From Candidatus Tayloriibacteriota bacterium (GTDB taxonomy: Bacteria > Patescibacteriota > Minisyncoccia > Phycocordibacterales > JARIHA01): a stretch of DNA of 54,391 bases. This document shows positions 16,515 to 25,923 of the stretch, in pieces (the stretch's first letter is position 1; every line of letters begins with the position of its first letter). Location: positions 1 to 54,391 of the forward strand of contig JARIHA010000168.1 in assembly GCA_029288475.1 (NCBI GenBank), given 5' to 3'. The position numbers and the translations under genes are program-made. The notes beneath the pieces are model-generated. The model ran no database searches and was not told where the DNA came from. It worked only from the letters and a program-made list of their open reading frames with translations.

Positions 16515-17263
16515 CCCAACCAATGACACAGCCTGCGATGCGCATGCAAAATGTAAATAAAAGCTTTCAGATCGGTTATCTCAAAAACAAACAAAGCGTG
16601 CTGGCAGCCGTAGCAAAAATATTTTCGGATCGCGAGCAAAAAAAGCAGATACACGTAGTGGATAATGTCTCTATTGTTGCTTACCCGGGAGAAATACTGG
16701 GCATACTTGGCGATAATGGTTCAGGCAAGAGCACGATACTGCGAATTATTGCGGACATTTACGGAGCTGATTCTGGCACTGTCGAAGTACACGGCAAACT
16801 CATTTCTCTCATAAATCTCGGCGCAGCGCTCAAGGAAAGGCTGACCATGAAGGAAAATATTTTTATGGTCGGGTCACTCTTTGGCATGAGTACCGATACC
16901 ATACGAAACTCACTCAACTCCATTGCAGATTTTGCCGAATTAACAGAATTCATGGGAACAAAAACATATCAGTTTTCTTCCGGCATGGTCCAACGGCTGG
17001 TATTTTCCGTGGCTATCCACGCTTCCCCCGACATCTTGCTACTTGATGAAGTATTCGAGGTGGGCGATGAAAACTTCAAAAGAAAAAGTGCTCAAAAGAT
17101 CCAGCAGCTGGCAGAACAAAAAGTATGCGTGCTTTTGGTCAGCCACAATCTAGAACTGATCGAAAAATATTGTCATCGGGTCATTTGGCTCAGCAAAGGC
17201 AAAGTAGTTGCCGAAGGTGCGACCAAAGATATTACGCGCCTTTATAGACAGGAGAAAAAATAA
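16511..17263 (+). CDS. ABC transporter ATP-binding protein, polysaccharide export
   Basis: A 250-aa ATPase of the Wzt/TagH class. Walker A GDNGSGKST is at residues 67-75, signature FSSGM at 155-159, Walker B ILLLDE at 175-180 and switch His at 212. It lacks the C-terminal carbohydrate-binding domain of E. coli O9a Wzt, so export is probably not coupled to chain-end recognition. It overlaps the permease gene by 4 nt and is followed after 5 nt by the sulfotransferase-methyltransferase gene. Confidence 0.92.
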   Translation: MTQPMTQPAMRMQNVNKSFQIGYLKNKQSVLAAVAKIFSDREQKKQIHVVDNVSIVAYPGEILGILGDNGSGKSTILRIIADIYGADSGTVEVHGKLISLINLGAALKERLTMKENIFMVGSLFGMSTDTIRNSLNSIADFAELTEFMGTKTYQFSSGMVQRLVFSVAIHASPDILLLDEVFEVGDENFKRKSAQKIQQLAEQKVCVLLVSHNLELIEKYCHRVIWLSKGKVVAEGATKDITRLYRQEKK

Positions 17264-17268
17264 CTGCC

Positions 17269-18909
17269 ATGAATACCGAAAATCTTTACATCTTCGTACA
17301 CGTACCAAAAACTGCAGGCGATGCATTTCGCAATATTGTTACCCGCAATCTAGCTCCAGGCCGTGCCCTGGATGCAAGCTTTGAATATCCTCAAACGTAT
17401 TACAATTGCCACACCCGACGGGTCGAAATTTCTTACACAAAGGAAGAGTTCTTCACATATTTAGAGTCACTAACGGATGCAGAAAAAAACAAGATTTTCT
17501 TTATCGGCGGACATAATGCTTACTTTGGCTTCCATACGCTGTTCCACAAACCTGCTCGATATATTACCTTTTTAAGAGAGCCTGTGGCGCGAACAATTTC
17601 CTTATACAACTTTCACAGAACTCTCCTTGAAACGCTTTCAAAAAAACATTCGCTCAAAGAGCCGGAAAAATCCCGACTTGCCATGATACAAGATTCTTTT
17701 CTATTAAAAGGCGCCGTGCCCACCTTTGAATATTGGCTGGAACATCAATACAATACGGCAGAAAATTTTTATTCATCACAAGCAAAATTTCTGCAAAATG
17801 CCGGATTCATTGTTGGGAATATGTCAAAAGAAAGCATGGAGCAGGCTTTGTCGAAATTTTATTTTATTGGTCTGACAGAAAGTTTCGAATCCGACTGCGC
17901 ATTTCTCTGTGAAGAAATGGGAATATCGCATAGTGCCAAGAAAAGCAACGCCTCGCGAAAGTACATTGAAGAAAAGGATCTCTCATCCGACACGTTAGAA
18001 AAAATACGCCACGCAAACCGTGACGACATTTTGCTCTACGATACCGCCAAAAAGCATCACCACGGAAATCCCTTGAGAGATACGTCGGAAAGATACCTGC
18101 CCGACTCATCTGATTTTCTAACTGGCAACGAACATTTCCACCGATATTTCATCGCTCGAGAACTTGCTCGCGGCAAAAAAGTTTTGGATATTGCGTGCGG
18201 TGAAGGTTACGGCAGTTTTTTGTTGGCAGAACAAGCCAGTGAAGTCATCAGTTGTGACAAGAATATCGAGGCAATAAAGCACGCAAGACATGTATATCAG
18301 CGCCCAAATCTTTCATTCATGCAAGGCGACGCTCGGCATTTGCCGATTAAAGGAAGCAATATATTCGACCTCATTGTCTGTTTCGAAACCCTTGAACACA
18401 TAGCCGAGCAGCAAACACTGATGGGCGAAATCAAGCGACTTCTGAAGCCTGACGGTTTACTTATCATTTCCACTCCAAATTCCTCAGTCTACGGCAAGGA
18501 AGGCAAAAATCCTTTCCATGATAAGGAACTTGATCTCGCAGAATTCAAAGAACTGTTGAGACAGCATTTTACCCAAACAAAACTGTACGGACAAAAGTCC
18601 TATATCGGATCGCAGGTTGTTGCACTGGACGGGCAACAAAACATTTTTACCAATTATCTGACAAGGCGCGATTCTTCTTTGCCAACAATTACGGCGGAAG
18701 ACAAGCCACGCTACTATCTCGCCATTGCTTCCAACACAGTGCTTAAAGAACTCGGAAATTCTTTTTTTACCGATATTGACCGCCTGCCTCATCAAGAACT
18801 CTATCAAAAAACTTCAGATATTTGGACGTTATGCTCTCAACTGAATACTTCTCTGCGACGCTCATTCTGGCGGCACGTCCGATCTTTTCTCGCAATTTTT
18901 CATCAGTAA
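17269..18909 (+). CDS. Sulfotransferase-methyltransferase fusion protein
   Basis: A 546-aa two-domain enzyme. Residues 1-~265 are a sulfotransferase: the PAPS 5'-phosphosulfate loop HVPKTAG at 11-17 and 3'-phosphate motif FLREPVARTISLY at 101-113. Residues ~285-440 are a class I SAM methyltransferase (KVLDIACGEGYGSFLLA around 304-320, then VISCDKN, FETLEHI, LKPDGLLIISTPN). It probably decorates the polysaccharide made by the neighbouring glycosyltransferases. The last 143 nt overlap the 3' end of the convergent glycosyltransferase gene. Confidence 0.85.
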   Translation: MNTENLYIFVHVPKTAGDAFRNIVTRNLAPGRALDASFEYPQTYYNCHTRRVEISYTKEEFFTYLESLTDAEKNKIFFIGGHNAYFGFHTLFHKPARYITFLREPVARTISLYNFHRTLLETLSKKHSLKEPEKSRLAMIQDSFLLKGAVPTFEYWLEHQYNTAENFYSSQAKFLQNAGFIVGNMSKESMEQALSKFYFIGLTESFESDCAFLCEEMGISHSAKKSNASRKYIEEKDLSSDTLEKIRHANRDDILLYDTAKKHHHGNPLRDTSERYLPDSSDFLTGNEHFHRYFIARELARGKKVLDIACGEGYGSFLLAEQASEVISCDKNIEAIKHARHVYQRPNLSFMQGDARHLPIKGSNIFDLIVCFETLEHIAEQQTLMGEIKRLLKPDGLLIISTPNSSVYGKEGKNPFHDKELDLAEFKELLRQHFTQTKLYGQKSYIGSQVVALDGQQNIFTNYLTRRDSSLPTITAEDKPRYYLAIASNTVLKELGNSFFTDIDRLPHQELYQKTSDIWTLCSQLNTSLRRSFWRHVRSFLAIFHQ

Positions 18910-19867
18910 CCATTCTTTCTAAGGACGCTTCCAACTCTAGGTCAGAAAAAACAAAATAACCTGTTTCCTTATCAGTCATGACCAACCGGTCAGCATCGGT
19001 CGGCGTGCAGATCACAGGCAATCCGGCGGCCATAAAAGCAGTCACTTTGGTTGCCGGTTTCTCTCTCTGGAAATCATCATGCAGGTCTTTAATACTTATA
19101 GCGATGTCAGATTGCGCCATGACCGAGAAGCAGTTCTTCACTGTCCAACGAACATAGGCCATATGTTCGTCAATATATTTCGGAGGAGTATTCGAATGGT
19201 ACGTTAGAATAATTTTCTTTTTTGTCTTTTCAGAAACTCGTTGAATGACAAGCAAAAGCGCGGGAACAAAATTGAGATTTTCACAATATCCCTGCACCAA
19301 TACGCGTATGACATTTGATCCCTCATAAACTTGCTTAAAACTCGTATTGATAACCGGATGTTCAATCAGCGCATGCGTTCCGCAATAATTTTCTATTCTT
19401 CTTTTTTGTAATGGATTGGAAAGAATGCACCCATCCATTGACCTCAAGAAATCTGCTTCTTCGGCATAATAAAACCGGTACGCCTCGTCACATGCTGGAT
19501 TATCAACAATATCGTATATACATTTCTTACCTTGCGCTTTCAACTCTGAAATAGCGCTAAAAAATTTGGGAGAGAAATTTTTTACCACAATAATCACATC
19601 AAACTTACGCATATCTTCGGGTCCAAAGAAAATCCCTGCTGTATATACTGCGCTTGTGTTATTTATTTCGTTTACGATCGGATCAATTCGCCACTTTCTC
19701 ACATTTAAATCATCTTCGCCGGAAGCAATAGGGCCAAAACCGACTCTTATTTTATTTTTGCCTTTCCTGCTAAAAATACGCGTGAATTGCAATTTGAAAT
19801 ACCATTTGCGGTCAACCAAACCGTTCGCATATAAAATTCTCTTTTTTATGTAGGTCAATTTTGACAT
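18767..19867 (-). CDS. Glycosyltransferase (GT4/GT1-like)
   Basis: A 366-aa GT-B-fold glycosyltransferase. The C-terminal half has IRVLVQGYCENLNFVPAL and then KVTAFMAAGLPVICTPTDADRLVM, the usual sugar-nucleotide binding region, ending with EKIGRAARMSVAEKYS. The N-terminal half is less conserved. It is the last gene of a four-gene minus-strand operon (3-nt gap to the GT9 gene). The acceptor and sugar are unknown. Its 3' end overlaps the convergent plus-strand fusion gene by 143 nt. Confidence 0.8.
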   Translation of the reverse strand: MSKLTYIKKRILYANGLVDRKWYFKLQFTRIFSRKGKNKIRVGFGPIASGEDDLNVRKWRIDPIVNEINNTSAVYTAGIFFGPEDMRKFDVIIVVKNFSPKFFSAISELKAQGKKCIYDIVDNPACDEAYRFYYAEEADFLRSMDGCILSNPLQKRRIENYCGTHALIEHPVINTSFKQVYEGSNVIRVLVQGYCENLNFVPALLLVIQRVSEKTKKKIILTYHSNTPPKYIDEHMAYVRWTVKNCFSVMAQSDIAISIKDLHDDFQREKPATKVTAFMAAGLPVICTPTDADRLVMTDKETGYFVFSDLELEASLERMVTDEKLREKIGRAARMSVAEKYSVESITSKYLKFFDRVLDEAGGQYR

Positions 19868-19870
19868 AGG

Positions 19871-20818
19871 TTATACATAACCCCAAACAATTCTATTTGT
19901 CGTTTTATATATTGCCTCAAAATCTGTGCCGGCGGCCTTAGCCATGTGAATAATGCCTGTATCGGGAGCGACGACCTTTTTAGCTTTTTTCACAAGAGCT
20001 GCAAGGGTCAGTACGTCGGTCTGCCCACAGACATTGTAGACATGTTCACCCACAAACTGTTCGCAAAATTCTTTTTGATCCGCTGAACCGGTCAATATGA
20101 TCTTGTGATCTTTATATTGAACTAGTATTTTTTCAACCTCTTCCTTGGTCAAATCTTTTTCTTTTCGTCCTGACAATGGATTCACGATCAAAAAACCCTT
20201 TTGCTGCAGATCATATAAGTTCATCAAATCTGCCGCCTTCTTTTCAGAGATATCATCAGTAAACAGGCGTGTATGAACTCCAAAATCCTTGCCATAATTC
20301 TCAATGAGCTTTTGGTTTTGCTGTATCACGGATATATGCGGATCATACGAGATTACCTTATTAAGAAAGAATCCTCCGCCCCTGCAGTCATATCCCAATG
20401 TATAGGCGCCAGTCTCATAGGCAAGATAATTGTTGCGTGGATCACCATGCATTTCAAATACCACATCGTACTTTTCTTTTCTTAAAGTTTGAATGAGGTT
20501 GCGCAGACTTCCCCGCTTTTCACCATTTCTTCGGCCGAGCCATGTGGCGTCATACGTGATGACCCTGTCTACAGACGGATTACATTCAGCCAGCGGCTTG
20601 GTCAAGTTTCGACACAAGACGTGAACTTGGCATGTCGGATTATTCTTCTTAAACGTTTCGAAAGTCTGGCTGGCAAGCACCATATCTCCAATATGTTCGA
20701 GCCGAATAAAAAGCACCTTCCGAGGGTTGTCCGGGTACGGCCTCTGTTTTTTATTTACGAAAAAAATATGATCAAAAATGAAAAGCAGGGGCCAATAGAT
20801 TTTTTTGGTTAAATACAT
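19871..20818 (-). CDS. Glycosyltransferase family 9 (heptosyltransferase-like)
   Basis: A 315-aa GT9 protein: KVLFIRLEHIGDMVLASQTFETFKK-type start, and VVAPDTGIIHMAKAAGT close to the C-terminus. GT9 enzymes transfer heptose or related sugars; the family occurs outside LPS pathways too. It ends soon after the PDTG motif and is somewhat shorter than E. coli WaaC/WaaF. It overlaps the upstream double glycosyltransferase gene by 10 nt. Confidence 0.86.
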   Translation of the reverse strand: MYLTKKIYWPLLFIFDHIFFVNKKQRPYPDNPRKVLFIRLEHIGDMVLASQTFETFKKNNPTCQVHVLCRNLTKPLAECNPSVDRVITYDATWLGRRNGEKRGSLRNLIQTLRKEKYDVVFEMHGDPRNNYLAYETGAYTLGYDCRGGGFFLNKVISYDPHISVIQQNQKLIENYGKDFGVHTRLFTDDISEKKAADLMNLYDLQQKGFLIVNPLSGRKEKDLTKEEVEKILVQYKDHKIILTGSADQKEFCEQFVGEHVYNVCGQTDVLTLAALVKKAKKVVAPDTGIIHMAKAAGTDFEAIYKTTNRIVWGYV

Positions 20819-22893
20819 ATGCTTGAAAATACTTTCTTAAAATTCTCGACGCTTTCTTCTTTAGTCAGGATCTTCTCTGCATTTTTTCTGAGAAGTTCCC
20901 TGCAGTTCTCTTCATGATCGAGAATATACTTTATCTTTTGATTTATTTTTTCAAAATTATTTGTATCTTGTACTATAAATATATCATCAAAAATATCTAA
21001 CGTGCCGACTCCTTGAGAGATCATTGGAAAACACCCGCATACCGCAGCTTCCAAAGTTGTGCATGGGTAAGTATCGTGAGCAGGCAAATGTATCAAGAAT
21101 TTACCCTGACGATAAAACTCCGCTACGTTTTCAGTGTAAGGAAAATAAACTAGCTTTTGATCATGCAAGGCAAGTTCCCTAATCTCATCCGCCGCATTGC
21201 CGTCACCCACCACAATGAACTTCTCAAAATAGGGACACTGCAAACCAAATGCTACAACCTGCCGAATATTTTTATCCATATCCACCCTGCCTACGTATAA
21301 GCCAAAATTTTCTCGCTTCATTTCTCCATGCTGCATTTCTTTTGGATACGGCTGTGCAACTGCCACCGGACAGGATACAACCTGGCGAGCGATGCGCTGA
21401 CTATGTGCAGAACCAGAAATACAGAAGTCTATTTTTTTGACCACGTGCCTCATCAATACACCCTTGAAAAACCCCTTCTCTTTACTAAGATCATAGAGAA
21501 GCAAATCCATATCAAGATATACGATTCGCAGTTTTGGATAGCGCCATTTCAAAAAATACGCGACGTACAAAGACGAGCCCCCTTCAACCAGTACCGTGCT
21601 TTCAGAAATTTTGAGAAATAAACTGTAGACAAGAGAAAGTGCAGGATAGAGAATATTTAACATCGGATATTTTTTCATCAGCAGGATATAACTTCGGAAC
21701 GGCGTGACATGGGTCCGCGCACCAATACTGTCTGCAAAGGCCTGATGACAGTGATGCGGGCCGTGCGACAAGAATAAAACGTCCGGTACTGAAGAAGTTT
21801 GCGCGATCTGATCTTTAAATTCCCTGACGAAGATCTTTGTATCAAACTTTTTTGCCTGCTGTACACAATCTGTCAGGTACTTTTCTGTATGCCCCGCCAT
21901 TTCTTCAATGTTCTGTGCCAATTTAGTTTCATCGATTTGGTCAATCAATCTTCCTGTCACACCGTCAATCACGGTTTCCCTATATCCCCCTTCACGCGAA
22001 GTAATAACCGGCTTGCCCGAAGCCATCGCCTCTACGGGAGCCATACCAAAATCCTCATCCATGGCTGTGGCAATAAAACCTTTGCAGCCGGCGTAAAGCG
22101 CTTTCAACTTTGCGTCATCCACCCAATTGAGTATGGTTACATTGCTCGGCTGTATGCTTTCGATAGAGGTTTTGTATGTCTCAAATAATTTTGAATTTTT
22201 TTCATAACTTCCCACAATAACGAGACGCTCATTTGGCAATTTCGCAAAGGCCTTCATTTGTACCTCTATCCGCTTAGCTCGAGTGAGACGATTGACCGAA
22301 AGCCAATACGTTCCTTGCCCATTATTATGATACTGAGAAGTTTGTATGGGTGGATAGATGATTTTTGCTTCACGGTGAAAAATGCTTTTCAAGCGATTCT
22401 TGCTGTTTTCTGAATTACAAACGATGGACTGCACGCTTGCACTGTATTTCCTGCTGAGCCTTCGGTTGTATCCTACCCAAAGATCAAAAAACGGCCGTTG
22501 CCACCACGGCACAAGCGTCTTGCGCACATATTCCTTGAACGTCCACAGCTCATTGAGCGGAGAATGCGCATACCATATATTTGGCTGATTATGTACCGCA
22601 CCTGACAGAGCCCAATCGCCAGCGATAATATACAGATCATAGGTCTTGCCCAGATTCAATCTACTAAATTTCCAAGACGCCAGCTGCTGCCGGAACGGAG
22701 CATTGACGGGAACCTTGCCGATAGAATGTATGCGCGAGAGCACATCGGCAAACCCCATTGCGCGTATCTTATCAGCGTCGAGATTGGTGGTATACATATC
22801 CGCAGCAAGTTCCCGGGTCAGCGTCAGCGCCACGATTTCCGCACCGCCAATATTGTCCATAAAGTTATGGAAAATTGCGATTTTCTTTTTCAT
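20809..22893 (-). CDS. Tandem glycosyltransferase (two GT4-like domains)
   Basis: A 694-aa protein made of two GT-B glycosyltransferases. Domain 1 (~1-360) starts with IAIFHNFMDNIGGAEIVA, has WYAHSPL and the C-terminal DEDFGMAPVEAMASGKPVI motif. Domain 2 (~370-690) has FGLYVGRVDMDKNIRQV and THDTYP-like AHDTYPCTTLEAAVCGCFPMI with the conserved Glu. Such fusions make successive sugar additions in one polypeptide. It is second in the operon, 2 nt after the GT2 gene. Confidence 0.85.
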   Translation of the reverse strand: MKKKIAIFHNFMDNIGGAEIVALTLTRELAADMYTTNLDADKIRAMGFADVLSRIHSIGKVPVNAPFRQQLASWKFSRLNLGKTYDLYIIAGDWALSGAVHNQPNIWYAHSPLNELWTFKEYVRKTLVPWWQRPFFDLWVGYNRRLSRKYSASVQSIVCNSENSKNRLKSIFHREAKIIYPPIQTSQYHNNGQGTYWLSVNRLTRAKRIEVQMKAFAKLPNERLVIVGSYEKNSKLFETYKTSIESIQPSNVTILNWVDDAKLKALYAGCKGFIATAMDEDFGMAPVEAMASGKPVITSREGGYRETVIDGVTGRLIDQIDETKLAQNIEEMAGHTEKYLTDCVQQAKKFDTKIFVREFKDQIAQTSSVPDVLFLSHGPHHCHQAFADSIGARTHVTPFRSYILLMKKYPMLNILYPALSLVYSLFLKISESTVLVEGGSSLYVAYFLKWRYPKLRIVYLDMDLLLYDLSKEKGFFKGVLMRHVVKKIDFCISGSAHSQRIARQVVSCPVAVAQPYPKEMQHGEMKRENFGLYVGRVDMDKNIRQVVAFGLQCPYFEKFIVVGDGNAADEIRELALHDQKLVYFPYTENVAEFYRQGKFLIHLPAHDTYPCTTLEAAVCGCFPMISQGVGTLDIFDDIFIVQDTNNFEKINQKIKYILDHEENCRELLRKNAEKILTKEESVENFKKVFSSICI

Positions 22894-22895
22894 TA

Positions 22896-23594
22896 CTATT
22901 GGCCGAGCAAAATGAGCCTAATGTGCCGCCAGCCGTCCGCAAAGGATCGAAGCTTGGAGGTGCCGATTCGCGGCCTATACCCGATAGGCAATTCAGCGAT
23001 ATTAAGCCGGAGTTTCGATGCATTGATAATCATTTCTGATGCAAACTCCATGCCGGTGGTTTGTAATTGCATACGAGCAATGGCTTCCTTCGAAAGTGCC
23101 CGCGCACCGCAGTTAATGTCTGATACCTTGCTGCCAGAAAATCTTTTTGCCAAATAAGAAAGGAATGGATTGCCAATATAGCGATGAAGCCATGACATTG
23201 ATCTTTTTTCCATTTGCCCGGCAAAACGATTCCCCACTACCATGTCATATCCCTGCTTAAGACTTTCTATAAAACGCGGGATCTCAGAAAAGTCATACGT
23301 ACTGTCAGCATCGGCCATAAAGATAAAGCGGCCGCGGGCTGCTGCAAAACCTGCGAGATAAGCTGCACCGTATCCCCTGCGTGGTTCTCGTACTAAGATT
23401 ATTTCGGAATATTTTTTTTGATATCCCGTGATCACCGCCAGAGAAGTATCGTGAGAATCGTTATCAACTACCACTATTTCTGCCGATAAAGCGTGATGAG
23501 AAATCGTCTGTAAAATCTGATCGAGGCACGGGCCGATGGAATTTTCTTCATCCAAACAAGGAATAACCACGCTGATTTCCGGATTTGAATTCAT
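22896..23594 (-). CDS. Glycosyltransferase family 2
   Basis: A 232-aa GT2 of the dolichol-phosphate mannosyltransferase/polyprenyl-phosphate type, without C-terminal membrane helices. It has SVVIPCLDEENSIG, EIVVVDNDSHDTS, GYGAAYLAGFAAARGRFIFMADADSTYD (DAD metal site) and VGNRFAG. The start at 23594 (MNSNPEI) is preferred because upstream codons show no family match and would run through the divergent gene. It probably charges a lipid carrier with sugar for the pathway encoded around it. Confidence 0.88.
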   Translation of the reverse strand: MNSNPEISVVIPCLDEENSIGPCLDQILQTISHHALSAEIVVVDNDSHDTSLAVITGYQKKYSEIILVREPRRGYGAAYLAGFAAARGRFIFMADADSTYDFSEIPRFIESLKQGYDMVVGNRFAGQMEKRSMSWLHRYIGNPFLSYLAKRFSGSKVSDINCGARALSKEAIARMQLQTTGMEFASEMIINASKLRLNIAELPIGYRPRIGTSKLRSFADGWRHIRLILLGQ

Positions 23595-23596
23595 GA

Positions 23597-23602
23597 TATA
23601 AT
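23597..23602 (+). promoter_or_regulatory. -10 box of a probable leaderless promoter
   Basis: TATAAT on the plus strand, 8 nt before the ATG at 23611, in a 16-nt gap between divergent start codons. Both promoters must therefore overlap coding sequence. Confidence 0.55.
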
Positions 23603-23610
23603 ATTTCTTT

Positions 23611-24510
23611 ATGATCTTGAGTTTGCTTGGAACACTTATTTTCTTTGCGCCGCTCTGCCTCTGCCTAACATTCCAAGACAAACGAGTGGGGTTCCTCCAT
23701 GCTCTTATTACGGTAATAGTATTCCATCTAGCACTCGGTTTCTTCACCCAATTATTGCACATTTTTACCTACCTAACAATATTCTTCTCAAGCTTGGCTT
23801 TTGCTGTCACGAGCATCATCATTACCTACAAGAAAGCACTTCGTCCGATAAAAATTCGCATCAATTGGTTTGCCGTAGCGACCTTCGTGATCATTTTTTT
23901 CCAATTATGGTCGGTTCATTATCGCTATACCGGCACCGCAAGCACTATCGTCGGACGCACGCAGTTCGAAGCAGCCGCATACCCCTATCCATATTATTCT
24001 GACGAATGGGTCGGCGTTTCTCTCGCCCGTTACTCCATTCAAAATCATTTATTGCCGAGTGTGAACTCCCTTTTTGCCAATGCAAAGTTTACCAATCCCC
24101 TGCTCCTTTTCTTTTCTTTCATTGCAGAGCTGCTCCTCCTCTTTCATCTCACTCCTCTTTTCGGATACAGTATACTAGCGCTTTGCGCAGGCCTCACTGT
24201 CTGTCTCTTAAGCTACACATTACTCCGGGCAAACAACGCAAGTCCCCTGGCGGCAGCGATCACAGCGGTCGGAGTGAGCTACATCACCAACGGAGTCAAC
24301 CTGCCGGGCATTTGGTACTTAGTGCCCTACGTGCCATCACTTGTTCTCCTTCTGATATGCCTCACTGCTTTGGCGCTCAATCGTCCCCGCACGGCTTTCA
24401 TCTCAGGATTGTTATCGGTAATTTTGTACGCTCCGATCATTGTGCTTATCGCGCCGATACTTTTCGTCTGGTGGCTCATCAAACATATTCCTTATGGCCG
24501 CCTTACATAA
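23611..24510 (+). CDS. Polytopic membrane protein, N-terminal part (frameshifted)
   Basis: A 299-aa hydrophobic protein with about eight to nine membrane segments and an extracytoplasmic loop (YYSDEWVGVSLARYSIQNH) typical of GT-C or oligosaccharide-flipping membrane proteins. It ends abruptly inside what looks like a continuing membrane protein; the next reading frame resumes with matching character. A single-base indel near 24490-24510 is the simplest reading. Likely a lipid-linked sugar transferase or surface-polysaccharide enzyme; not named to family. Confidence 0.7.
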   Translation: MILSLLGTLIFFAPLCLCLTFQDKRVGFLHALITVIVFHLALGFFTQLLHIFTYLTIFFSSLAFAVTSIIITYKKALRPIKIRINWFAVATFVIIFFQLWSVHYRYTGTASTIVGRTQFEAAAYPYPYYSDEWVGVSLARYSIQNHLLPSVNSLFANAKFTNPLLLFFSFIAELLLLFHLTPLFGYSILALCAGLTVCLLSYTLLRANNASPLAAAITAVGVSYITNGVNLPGIWYLVPYVPSLVLLLICLTALALNRPRTAFISGLLSVILYAPIIVLIAPILFVWWLIKHIPYGRLT

Positions 24511-25276
24511 CATCTTTGCCGAATACGTGATGCGTCCAAATTTCAACAATGGCATTTCCCATTTTGCCATTTGGAACATCATCCCGATCATACTATTGCC
24601 GCTCATCTGCATCGGCGTAGTACGACTATGGAAAGAGAAAAAAATGCACCTTCTGGCTGCCATTATCACGATTGCGGGATTTTGGATCGCGTATACCTAT
24701 ACGGAAAAATTTTTTATTATAGAATATTCGCGCTTAGTAGCCATAGGTTCGGTGTTACTGGTGATCGTTTCCGGTTTTGGCTCAGAATATCTGATCAGGT
24801 TCCTAAAACGTCCAAGCCAAGTAAAAGCCTTGGAAAAGATCTTCCTCATACTTATTTTTATCTGGTCATTTTCTTATACGAGCCACACGGCATGGGAAAA
24901 ACTTACCTTGACCCTCGACCGTGAGCATGGCTCACACACCGAAATACCGGCTGCTCCGGCCAATCAATATATTACCGGTGATGATCTACGATTATTTTCA
25001 GGTTTTTCCCAACAAAGATTCATTGCTCCTGCATGGAAGGGACTGGTCATCGGAGCAGCCACGGACAACTCCCCGCTCGAATCGAAACAATCAGTCATTT
25101 CGAACGACATTTTGTCTTATTACACGTTCATCACGGCTGACTGTGCGGGCAAAAAGTCTTTGGCTGAAAAATCAAAACTGGTATACGCTTACTCGACTCA
25201 TTTTGAATGTCCAGATTTTATTCCCTTGGGCAAAAGTTCGGAGGGGTTGTACTTGTATCGGTTTTTTCGGGAGTGA
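24494..25276 (+). CDS. Polytopic membrane protein, C-terminal part (frameshifted)
   Basis: About 260 aa from the ATG at 24494: five or so membrane helices, then a soluble tail of ~110 residues (DREHGSHTEIPAAPANQYI...). It overlaps the preceding ORF by 17 nt in the +1 frame. Together the two make a ~560-aa protein of ordinary size for a GT-C membrane enzyme. It may be a true two-gene split, a disrupted gene or a sequencing error. Confidence 0.65.
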   Translation: MAALHNIFAEYVMRPNFNNGISHFAIWNIIPIILLPLICIGVVRLWKEKKMHLLAAIITIAGFWIAYTYTEKFFIIEYSRLVAIGSVLLVIVSGFGSEYLIRFLKRPSQVKALEKIFLILIFIWSFSYTSHTAWEKLTLTLDREHGSHTEIPAAPANQYITGDDLRLFSGFSQQRFIAPAWKGLVIGAATDNSPLESKQSVISNDILSYYTFITADCAGKKSLAEKSKLVYAYSTHFECPDFIPLGKSSEGLYLYRFFRE

Positions 25277-25296
25277 GGGGAGTTACCAGACAAAGT

Positions 25297-25417
25297 TTGA
25301 CCATGATGTTGTTTTATGCCATAGTAATTATGGTTCATCGAAATACGTTTGTCACCAAAACTTAGGGAATTATCCCGAGCGTGAGATGGTCCGCGAGACT
25401 ATGAATGGAGATTCCAT
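25297..25417 (+). promoter_or_regulatory. Promoter and leader of the 152-aa cassette
   Basis: TTGACC (25297-25302), 17-bp spacer, then CATAGT preceded by TGC (25317-25325). A 5-bp stem ccata/tatgg (25319-25333) overlaps the -10 region. The SD GGAG (25407-25410) is 7 nt before the ATG. The -10 assignment is weaker than in the 8434 promoter, but the layout is alike. Confidence 0.45.
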
Positions 25418-25876
25418 ATGAATAAATTCGGCAAAGGTTCCGAAGGTAATTTTCTCGACATGACTGAGGCGTTAAAATTTGGTGTTGGCATGGGTGAAGT
25501 AGACTACCAAAGATATAATGTCACGGATTATATCGAGCATCTCATTGCGGGATGTTATCCATTTGGATTCAATCCCCTTCCAATTCTGAGAAAAGCACTG
25601 CCGGAGTTCGAATGGCAATTTCACACTTTATTTACAAAGAAAAACCCTAAAATGGCGACTCGTGATCGAGTGATGAAATCAGACTTCTTTTGGTTCCCTG
25701 ATATGTTATGTTGGGACGAGTTAGTTACGGCCCGGCGAGTTGAAAAGGATGAGAAGCCTCTTATGATCATTGGACATCCTTTCGCCGCACTAGAAAAAGT
25801 GGGCAGGAAAGATGTGGTGGAGATGCTTAGATCTTGGGGCGTCACGGAAGATCGTCAGGAACGCCACGCGGATTAG
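25418..25876 (+). CDS. Hypothetical protein in an autonomous cassette
   Basis: A 152-aa soluble protein I do not recognise. It is rich in aromatic residues (YNVTDYIEHLIAGCYPFGF; SDFFWFPDMLCWDEL). No signal or membrane segment. It has a good SD, a leader of about 85-95 nt and its own strong terminator, the same layout as the 140-aa gene at 8587, but no sequence similarity that I can see. Both may be lineage-specific regulated genes. Confidence 0.72.
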   Translation: MNKFGKGSEGNFLDMTEALKFGVGMGEVDYQRYNVTDYIEHLIAGCYPFGFNPLPILRKALPEFEWQFHTLFTKKNPKMATRDRVMKSDFFWFPDMLCWDELVTARRVEKDEKPLMIIGHPFAALEKVGRKDVVEMLRSWGVTEDRQERHAD

Positions 25877-25895
25877 AGCTTCAAAAAACACACGC

Positions 25896-25923
25896 CCCCA
25901 GACAATTCGGTCTGGGGTTTTTT
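25896..25923 (+). terminator. Terminator of the 152-aa gene
   Basis: Perfect 8-bp stem ccccagac/gtctgggg with a 6-nt loop, followed by six T from 25918. Confidence 0.9.
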
